From Dehalococcoidales bacterium (GTDB lineage: Bacteria; Chloroflexota; Dehalococcoidia; E44-bin15): a DNA stretch of 5,777 bases. This document shows, piece after piece, positions 1 through 4,595 of the stretch (the first letter of the stretch is position 1; the number at the start of each line of letters is the position of its first letter). Under the pieces are notes generated by a model. It was not told the DNA's origin, did not search any database, and saw only the letters and a program-made list of their open reading frames with translations. A program made the position numbers and the translations under genes. The DNA lies in the NCBI GenBank assembly GCA_030615555.1, contig JAUWZB010000057.1, positions 1 through 5,777 of the forward strand, read 5' to 3'.

Positions 1-42
1 CGCCCTGCCATGCGACTCACCTGCGGTTAGAAAACGGAACAT
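1..42 (-). CDS. aroC: Chorismate synthase, N-terminal fragment (cut by window edge)
   Basis: Only the first 14 codons are present, reading MFRFLTAGESHGRA from an ATG at 42-40; the frame is open to base 1. The string FLTAGESHG matches the conserved N-terminus of chorismate synthase (usual form (F)xxxTxGESHG), which uses reduced FMN to convert 5-enolpyruvylshikimate-3-phosphate into chorismate, the last common step of aromatic biosynthesis. An AGGA Shine-Dalgarno at 54-51 sits 8 nt before the ATG. An in-frame ATG at 51-49 would add MAK but leaves almost no space after the AGG, so 42 is preferred. It lies 51 nt downstream of the zinc-ribbon gene and two genes after aroE, which fits an aro cluster. 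The fragment is very short, but the motif is distinctive and the pathway context agrees. Confidence 0.82.
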   Translation of the reverse strand, partial: MFRFLTAGESHGRA

Positions 43-50
43 TTTCGCCA

Positions 51-54
51 TCCT
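51..54 (-). promoter_or_regulatory. Ribosome binding site of aroC
   Basis: AGGA on the minus strand within AAAAAAGGATGG, 8 nt before the ATG at 42. It favours this start over the in-frame ATG at 51-49, which overlaps the site. Confidence 0.55.
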
Positions 55-93
55 TTTTTGATTTCCCTGAAGTGTTTTAAATCGCCCATTTCT

Positions 94-357
94 TTACACA
101 TACTTAAGAGGAGGTGGCTCCACCCAGCCCATGCCCTGACATTTCTGGCAGCGTTCCAGCTGAGAGAAATGTTCCCCTATGCCCTTCCTGCCGCTTCCAC
201 CACACATTGGACACTTTCTCCAATTGACCGGAACGCTGACGATACCGATCCCCTCACATACGGGGCAAGTTCCTCTCGTCCGAACTAGCTCCCCCTCCTC
301 TGTCACTCCTTTGCCATTGCAATATGCACAGCGCCTGTTTTCCACCCTAGTGCCCAT
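94..357 (-). CDS. Small DnaJ-type zinc-ribbon protein with four CxxCxGxG motifs
   Basis: This 87-aa protein has four CxxCxGxG motifs: C10-C13 (CAYCNGKG), C31-C34 (CPVCEGIG), C49-C52 (CPMCGGSG) and C70-C73 (CQKCQGMG). This is the layout of the cysteine-rich domain of DnaJ/Hsp40, in which motifs 1+4 and 2+3 each hold one zinc. There is no J domain, G/F linker or C-terminal substrate domain, so it is not a DnaJ chaperone, although pipelines may name it so. It has no signal peptide or membrane segment and is probably cytoplasmic. The ATG at 357 follows a strong Shine-Dalgarno (AAGGGGGTG) in the 17-nt gap after aroE. Its place between aroE and aroC suggests co-expression with the shikimate pathway. 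Anti-TRAP, a small regulator of tryptophan genes in Bacillus, also uses CxxCxGxG zinc motifs, but a link is speculative. The gene is real with high confidence; its function is unknown. Confidence 0.85.
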   Translation of the reverse strand: MGTRVENRRCAYCNGKGVTEEGELVRTRGTCPVCEGIGIVSVPVNWRKCPMCGGSGRKGIGEHFSQLERCQKCQGMGWVEPPPLKYV

Positions 358-361
358 AGTG

Positions 362-370
362 CACCCCCTT
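362..370 (-). promoter_or_regulatory. Strong ribosome binding site of the zinc-ribbon gene
   Basis: The minus strand reads AAGGGGGTG, one base off the ideal AAGGAGGTG, 4 nt before the ATG at 357 (about 6-7 nt measured from the G-run core). It lies wholly in the short gap after the aroE stop, so the small gene is translated from its own site. Confidence 0.65.
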
Positions 371-374
371 TTAT

Positions 375-1334
375 TTAGAGTGCCTCCTTCGCCGCCTCAA
401 ACATTATGTCAATTGGTGCTTCCTTGCCCGTCCACATCTCAAAAGCCAGTGCCCCTTGATATACCAGCATGGCGAGCCCGCTCAGGGTACGCGCCCCAGC
501 CCTCTTAGCATCGGCAAGTAGCAGCGTCTCGATAGGATTATACACCACATCGTAGACCAGCGCCCCCTTCGGGATGAGCCCCGCTTCCAGAGGCGACTCG
601 CCCTCAGTAGCGCTGTGCTTCATCCCCACCGGGGTGCAGTTGACCAGAAGGTCGCAGCCTAAAAGCGTCTCCCTAAACTGAGGGTCATCTACCGAGAGCG
701 TCCTTATCTCCGGGATGGGCCTTATTTCGAACTCCCCCGATGCACCCCTCCCCACAAAGTCCAGCGAGGCAACCCCTCCCACGTCCTTAGCATCGACACA
801 GCTCCTGGGTGGTGGCCCTTGAGTGCGTGCCAGGCTTCGCTCAAGGTCTGATACCAGCCCCTGTGCCCGCTCCGTAATAATGTCTGTAATAGCAAGCGAC
901 TTCACCCCGGCCCTTGCCAGTGCGAAGCTTGCCGCGCGCGCCACCCCTCCTGCGCCGATAAGCACCGCGCTCTTACCCGCCGGGTCAAAGCCCCCCTCCT
1001 TTCGTAAAGCCCTTAAAAAGCCGCCGGCATCAGTATTGTAGCCCATAAGCCGGCCATCCCGATTCACTATCGTATTCACTGCCCCCATCTCCAGGGCAAG
1101 GTCATCGAGCTCATCTATTGAGGGTATCACCGTCTCCTTGTAGGGCACGGTGACATTTGCCCCCAGGGTTTCAGGATTTCGTACACGCTCCAGAATACCC
1201 CCCAGCTTCTCTGCCTCCGTCTCCCACAACTCGTAGCGCATGTCGAGCTTGTAGTGGTCGAAAGCGGCCTGATGCATCGCCGGGGATACGGAATGCCCTA
1301 CGGGGTAGCCAATGAGGCCCATATACTTCGTCAT
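375..1334 (-). CDS. aroE: Shikimate dehydrogenase with an internal insert
   Basis: AroE reduces 3-dehydroshikimate to shikimate with a nicotinamide cofactor in the cytoplasm. The shikimate-binding domain shows S15 and S17 in GHSVSPAMH, N60 and catalytic K66 in GANVTVPYK, N87 in GAVNT, and catalytic D102 in YNTDAGG. The cofactor domain has the GAGGVARA loop at 127-134 and LVNCTPVGM at 230-238, and the C-terminus keeps the Gln of MLVYQGALAFE. Two things are odd. At 319 aa it is longer than the usual 270-290, because of an extra stretch of roughly residues 171-209, rich in Gly, Pro, Arg and Ser, between the Rossmann halves. The loop after strand beta2 reads TDIITERA where NADP-type enzymes have TNRT. 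The start is supported by AGGA at 1345-1342 with 7-nt spacing. The ATG overlaps the ruvX stop by 4 nt (ATGA), so translation is probably coupled. Confidence 0.95.
   Translation of the reverse strand: MTKYMGLIGYPVGHSVSPAMHQAAFDHYKLDMRYELWETEAEKLGGILERVRNPETLGANVTVPYKETVIPSIDELDDLALEMGAVNTIVNRDGRLMGYNTDAGGFLRALRKEGGFDPAGKSAVLIGAGGVARAASFALARAGVKSLAITDIITERAQGLVSDLERSLARTQGPPPRSCVDAKDVGGVASLDFVGRGASGEFEIRPIPEIRTLSVDDPQFRETLLGCDLLVNCTPVGMKHSATEGESPLEAGLIPKGALVYDVVYNPIETLLLADAKRAGARTLSGLAMLVYQGALAFEMWTGKEAPIDIMFEAAKEAL
738..780 (-). repeat. Imperfect direct repeat in the aroE insert
   Basis: On the plus strand, CGATGCACCCCTCCC at 738-752 and CGAGGCAACCCCTCCC at 765-780 match except for one substitution and one inserted base, 12 bp apart. 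Read on the coding strand they are G-rich and encode parts of GGVAS and GRGAS. They lie inside the extra AroE segment, which suggests that it grew by local duplication or came from a repetitive element. Confidence 0.6.
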
Positions 1335-1738
1335 TTGCTTATCCTATCAAGGTAAGCCTGCAAAATAATTGTCGCCGCCATAGCATCGCGCTTCTCTTTC
1401 CTCTTCCCCCGTTTCATCCCGGTGTCCAGTAGCAGGCGCTCTGCGGCGACGGTGGATAAGCGCTCATCCCAGGTATCCACGGGAATATCTGTATGCTGAG
1501 AAAGCCCTTTGGAGAAGGCGAGAACCCTCTCCGCCTGCCTGCCAATACTGCCGTCCATGGAGCGGGGAAGCCCGACCACAATACGCTCTGCCCCATGCTC
1601 TTGGGCCAGGGCAAGGACCCGCTCCAGGTCTGCCCCTTCCCCTGCTCTATCGATCACCGTGAGGGGGATGGCGAGGGGCCCATCGGCGAGGGCCACCCCG
1701 ATTCGCTTCTCGCCAACATCAAGCCCCAGGATCGCCAT
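1331..1738 (-). CDS. ruvX: RuvX/YqgF family RNase H-like nuclease
   Basis: This 135-aa protein has the usual size and motifs of the YqgF family: GLDVGEKRIGVALAD with D7, IVVGLPRSMDGS at 53-64, DTWDERLST with E92, and the C-terminal KRDAMAA with D118. D7, E92 and D118 form the acidic metal-binding set of an RNase H fold. Family members are known as putative Holliday-junction resolvases and, in Escherichia coli, as a factor in 16S rRNA 5'-end maturation. Which role applies here cannot be read from the sequence. The ATG at 1738 lies 20 nt inside the end of alaS in another frame; a GGTGG about 7 nt upstream can serve as ribosome binding site. The stop overlaps the aroE ATG. Pairing of alaS with yqgF is widespread in bacteria. 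All catalytic residues are present, so the protein should be functional. Confidence 0.95.
   Translation of the reverse strand: MAILGLDVGEKRIGVALADGPLAIPLTVIDRAGEGADLERVLALAQEHGAERIVVGLPRSMDGSIGRQAERVLAFSKGLSQHTDIPVDTWDERLSTVAAERLLLDTGMKRGKRKEKRDAMAATIILQAYLDRISK
1342..1345 (-). promoter_or_regulatory. Ribosome binding site of aroE inside ruvX
   Basis: AGGA on the minus strand, 7 nt before the aroE ATG and within the last codons of ruvX. It supports M1 rather than M5 as the AroE start. Confidence 0.5.
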
Positions 1739-4343
1739 GTTTTGCCACCAAATCCCTCACCAGGCTCAGGGCGTCATCGAGCTTGTCAATGTCCTTGCCC
1801 CCGGCCTGCCCCATCTCAGCCCTGCCGCCACCGCGGCCACCAGCGACCTGGGCAACCTGCTTCACAATCTCGCCAGCGTGCAGCCCTCTTTTGACGAGGT
1901 CCGGGGTGAGCATCGCCACAAAGTTGGCCTGATCGTCATAGACTGCTCCCAGGACAACCAGTACACTTTTCAGGCGCTCTTTAATCAGGTCGCCCGTCTG
2001 GCGCAACGCCTCCATATTTGAGGCGGGGACCCTCGCAGTGAGCACCGGGATTCCCTTTATCGAGACCACCTCGCTGAGCAGCGAGTTCACGGTATTCTTG
2101 AGGAGCTCTCGCTCCAGGGCGAGGGCTCTTTTTCGCTCGGCATCGATTTCGGCGTGGATGGCGGAGATGCGGCTTTTGATCTCGGACGCCGAGGCCTTGA
2201 ACTCCTCGGCTACCGCATCGATAATGGAGAGCTGCCCATCGATAAACTCCTCAGCGCCCCTTCCGGTGAGCGCCTCGATGCGGCGCACCCCGGCTCCAAT
2301 GCTGCTCTCGCCAACGATGTGGAAGAAGCCAATCTCGCCGGTGGCCCCGACATGGGTGCCCCCGCATAGCTCGATGCTGATGGGCGGCTTGCCGATCTCT
2401 ACCGCCCGCACCTCTTCCTCATACTTCTCCTCAAAGAAAGCAAGCGCCCCCTTATCCAGGGCCTGCTGATAGGGCATCATGGCGGGTTTCACCTTCACGT
2501 TCTGGCGTATCTTCTCATTTACCAGGTGCTGTATTTGGGATATTTCGTGCTTGGTAAGCGCGCGGTGAGTGAAGTCAAACCTCAGGCGGTCGGGAGCAAC
2601 CAGGGAGCCTGATTGACGCACGTGTTCTCCTAGCACCTCACGCAGCGCCGCCTGGAGGAGGTGGGTTGCCGTGTGGTTGCGCGCGATGTCCATGCGGCGT
2701 GCTTTGTCCACTGTTGCAGTCACCATAGCACCATCCGAAATCTCCCCTTCTACAACTTTGCCGTGGTGCACAGCAGTGTCATTGGCATCTCTAACAGTAT
2801 CCTCGACCCTGACAGTGCCACGAGGCCCCCTTATCTCGCCGGTATCGCCCACCTGACCCCCCATTTCGCCATAGAAAGGCGTTGTGTCGAGACGAACAAT
2901 CACATCCTGTCCTTCACTCGCTTTCTTGACTGGTTCACCATCTACTAGTAAGCGCCTGATGCGAGCGCGGCATTTCAACCTTTTATCTCCGACAAATTTG
3001 GGCGTATACCCCCCCTTCTCGGTAATAATGAACTTTTCTTCGATAGGTTTTCGCGTCGCCCGCGCTCGCTCCCGCTGGCGCTCCATCTCTCCTTCAAATC
3101 CTTTCCAATCGACCTCAAACCCGCTCTCCGCAGCTACCTCTGCCAATACCTCTCTTGGTAACCCGTAGGTGTCATAAAAATGAAAAGCAACTTCGCCGGA
3201 TATCGTTTTATCTATTTCACTTTTCTTGCTTTCCAAAAGGCCATCGAGAAGGTTTAGACTAGAATCTAAAGTTTCATGGAACCTTATCTCTTCATTATTG
3301 ATAACATTGATGATTTGCGAATAGTTTTGCTTTAACTCGGGATAAATATGCTGCATATTCTTAGTGACCTCGATGGCAATATTCCGAAGGAATCGTTTCT
3401 CGCCCAGCTTCCTGCCGAAGAGGGCTGCGCGCCGGATTACCCGCCGCAGCACATAGCCCCTCCCTTCATTGGAGGGCATTACGCCATCGCCGATGAGGAA
3501 GGTGATGGCACGCGCGTGCTCGGCCACTATTCGTATAGCCTTATCGGTGGCCTCATCCTCCCCGTAGCGCTTGCCTGCCAGTTCGCAGACATGTTTTATG
3601 AGAGGGGCGAACAGGTCGGTTTCATAGACCGATGCCTTCCCCTGCACCGCGGCGGCGGTTCGCTCCAGACCCATGCCGGTATCGATGTTAGGCTTGGGGA
3701 GCGGGAGGCGCCTTCCATCCTCTTGCTGGTTATACTGGGTAAACACCAGGTTCCAGATCTCGATGAAGCGGCCGCATTCGCAGCCCGGGGCACAATCAGG
3801 CTTGCCGCAGCCAATGCCCTCACCAAGGTCGTAATGAAGCTCACTGCATGGCCCACAGGGCCCGGTCTCACCAGCAGGCCCCCAGAAATTGTCCTCCTCC
3901 CCAAAGCGAAGGATCCTCTCTTTAGGGAAGCCCACCTCTTGCCAGTAATCGAAAGCCTCATCGTCATCGAGGTAGATGGTGGCCCAGAGGCGCTTCTGGG
4001 GCAGCCCTAATCTCTGGATCACAAACTCCCACGCCCACTGGATGGCCTCTCTCTTGAAGTAATCGCCCACGCTGAAATTGCCCAGCATCTCGAAGAAGGT
4101 GAGGTGCTTGGCGTCGCCCACGGAGTCGATGTCCGTGGCGCGGAAGCACTTCTGGCAGGATGCCAAGCGAGGGTGGGGAGGGGTGGCCTCACCGGTGAAG
4201 TAACGCTTAAATTGCACCATGCCCGCAGTGGTCAGCAGCAGGGTCGGGTCAGATGTTGGCACCAGGGAGGAGCCGGGAATCCGCCGGTGCCCCTGCTCCT
4301 CAAAAAAACGGAGGAACGCCTCACGAATTTCGTTGCTATTCAC
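1719..4343 (-). CDS. alaS: Alanyl-tRNA synthetase
   Basis: This class II synthetase of 874 aa (family about 870-880) attaches alanine to tRNA-Ala and hydrolyses mischarged Ser- or Gly-tRNA-Ala. The catalytic core shows motif 1 around GSSLVPTSDPTLLLTTAGM, motif 2 around SCQKCFRATDIDSVGD, and motif 3 NIDTGMGLERT ending near R228. A Cys-rich insert (C163, C166, C179, C184, C188, C190) precedes RFIEIWNLVF; similar inserts occur in several phyla. The editing domain has the zinc set HTATH (H557, H561) and CGGTH (C660, H664). A helical linker rich in Glu, Lys and Arg and the C-Ala domain with GGRGGGRAEMGQAGG follow. The start is GTG at 4343: an in-frame TAA lies 16 codons upstream with no other start codon between, and the conserved NSNEIREAF begins here. 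Its ribosome binding site is weak (GAG within a GAGCGAAAA repeat). Residues about 328-387 are encoded by unusually AT-rich DNA. Confidence 0.98.
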   Translation of the reverse strand: MNSNEIREAFLRFFEEQGHRRIPGSSLVPTSDPTLLLTTAGMVQFKRYFTGEATPPHPRLASCQKCFRATDIDSVGDAKHLTFFEMLGNFSVGDYFKREAIQWAWEFVIQRLGLPQKRLWATIYLDDDEAFDYWQEVGFPKERILRFGEEDNFWGPAGETGPCGPCSELHYDLGEGIGCGKPDCAPGCECGRFIEIWNLVFTQYNQQEDGRRLPLPKPNIDTGMGLERTAAAVQGKASVYETDLFAPLIKHVCELAGKRYGEDEATDKAIRIVAEHARAITFLIGDGVMPSNEGRGYVLRRVIRRAALFGRKLGEKRFLRNIAIEVTKNMQHIYPELKQNYSQIINVINNEEIRFHETLDSSLNLLDGLLESKKSEIDKTISGEVAFHFYDTYGLPREVLAEVAAESGFEVDWKGFEGEMERQRERARATRKPIEEKFIITEKGGYTPKFVGDKRLKCRARIRRLLVDGEPVKKASEGQDVIVRLDTTPFYGEMGGQVGDTGEIRGPRGTVRVEDTVRDANDTAVHHGKVVEGEISDGAMVTATVDKARRMDIARNHTATHLLQAALREVLGEHVRQSGSLVAPDRLRFDFTHRALTKHEISQIQHLVNEKIRQNVKVKPAMMPYQQALDKGALAFFEEKYEEEVRAVEIGKPPISIELCGGTHVGATGEIGFFHIVGESSIGAGVRRIEALTGRGAEEFIDGQLSIIDAVAEEFKASASEIKSRISAIHAEIDAERKRALALERELLKNTVNSLLSEVVSIKGIPVLTARVPASNMEALRQTGDLIKERLKSVLVVLGAVYDDQANFVAMLTPDLVKRGLHAGEIVKQVAQVAGGRGGGRAEMGQAGGKDIDKLDDALSLVRDLVAKHGDPGA

Positions 4344-4344
4344 T

Positions 4345-4362
4345 TTTTCGCTCTTTTCGCTC
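4345..4362 (-). repeat. Perfect 9-bp tandem repeat at the alaS start region
   Basis: TTTTCGCTC occurs twice back to back on the plus strand (4345-4353 and 4354-4362), giving GAGCGAAAA twice in the alaS leader and ending one base before the GTG start. The GAG of each copy is the only purine-rich ribosome-binding candidate near this start, so copy number could affect translation. Confidence 0.75.
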
Positions 4363-4365
4363 GTT

Positions 4366-4381
4366 ACACTGGCTACAGTGT
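4366..4381 (-). other. Small hairpin in the alaS leader
   Basis: ACACTG and CAGTGT form a perfect 6-bp inverted repeat around a 4-base loop, 22 nt before the alaS GTG. No T-run follows, so it is not an intrinsic terminator. It may shape the leader RNA or act as a DNA site. Confidence 0.45.
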
Positions 4382-4443
4382 CGTTATTAGCTTAATCTCC
4401 TCAGCAGCACACCTGCACCGACGCCCTTTCGACTTCCTCGCCG

Positions 4444-4473
4444 ATTTTAGTGTAACTAAGGGTGATATGTCAA
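4444..4473 (-). promoter_or_regulatory. Sigma70-type promoter of the alaS operon
   Basis: On the minus strand, a perfect -35 box TTGACA (4473-4468) is followed after 18 bp by TAAAAT (4449-4444), five of six matches to TATAAT. Transcription would begin near 4437, leaving a leader of about 94 nt. It probably drives alaS, ruvX, aroE, the zinc-ribbon gene and aroC. Confidence 0.65.
4447..4459. promoter_or_regulatory. 13-bp palindrome over the alaS -10 box (possible operator)
   Basis: TTAGT-GTA-ACTAA is a perfect inverted repeat of 5-bp arms with a 3-bp centre, and it overlaps part of the alaS -10 box at 4444-4449. A protein bound here would block polymerase. The binding protein is unknown. Confidence 0.4.
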
Positions 4474-4484
4474 TGAGCCTCAAC

Positions 4485-4514
4485 TTGACAACCGTGAAGC
4501 CTGTGTGTTAAGGT
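4485..4514 (+). promoter_or_regulatory. Possible promoter of the GT20 gene
   Basis: An exact TTGACA at 4485-4490 is followed after 18 bp by TAAGGT (4509-4514), a weak -10 box with three of six matches, preceded by a TG-rich run. Its -35 mirrors that of alaS at 11-bp spacing. If real, the leader before the ATG at 4596 is about 75 nt. The weak -10 hints at a need for activation. Confidence 0.35.
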
Positions 4515-4526
4515 AGTGTCGCCCCA

Positions 4527-4565
4527 TGTTGTTTCTATCAGAGAGTGACCCAATCTGAAACAACA
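4527..4565 (+). repeat. 9-bp perfect inverted repeat in the GT20 leader
   Basis: TGTTGTTTC (4527-4535) and GAAACAACA (4557-4565) are exact reverse complements separated by 21 bases; arm centres are 30 bp apart, close to three helical turns. It could be a two-site operator or an RNA stem that ends about 9 nt before the G-run near the start codon. No T-run follows, so it is not a typical terminator. Confidence 0.55.
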
Positions 4566-4595
4566 AAAATAGTGGGGGATGGGAAAAAAATAGCA

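Noticed and set aside
1509..2021. 170-codon plus-strand frame opposite the ruvX start and the alaS end
   Set aside because: It spans two confirmed minus-strand genes and is rich in Ser, Arg, Ala and Pro, typical of a shadow frame.
3348..4010. 220-codon open frame on the plus strand opposite alaS
   Set aside because: It lies fully antisense to highly conserved AlaRS coding sequence, its translation shows no known motif, and no ribosome site or operon partner is seen. It is a by-product of codon bias in alaS.
4397..4404. GAGGAG ribosome-site-like sequence in the alaS leader (minus strand)
   Set aside because: No ATG, GTG or TTG follows at a usable distance and the alaS frame has a TAA there, so it does not start a gene.
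4344..4437. T-box riboswitch in the alaS leader
   Set aside because: The predicted leader is only about 94 nt, with no TGGNACCGCG-like T-box sequence and no terminator, so it is too short and lacks the signature.
4104..4511. Plus-strand frame running from alaS into the intergenic region
   Set aside because: Most of it is antisense to the AlaRS N-terminus, and the rest crosses the promoter elements. No recognisable protein.
4579..4593. ATG GGA AAA AAA TAG mini-frame before the GT20 gene
   Set aside because: Four codons with no attenuator structure behind it; most likely chance in an A-rich stretch.
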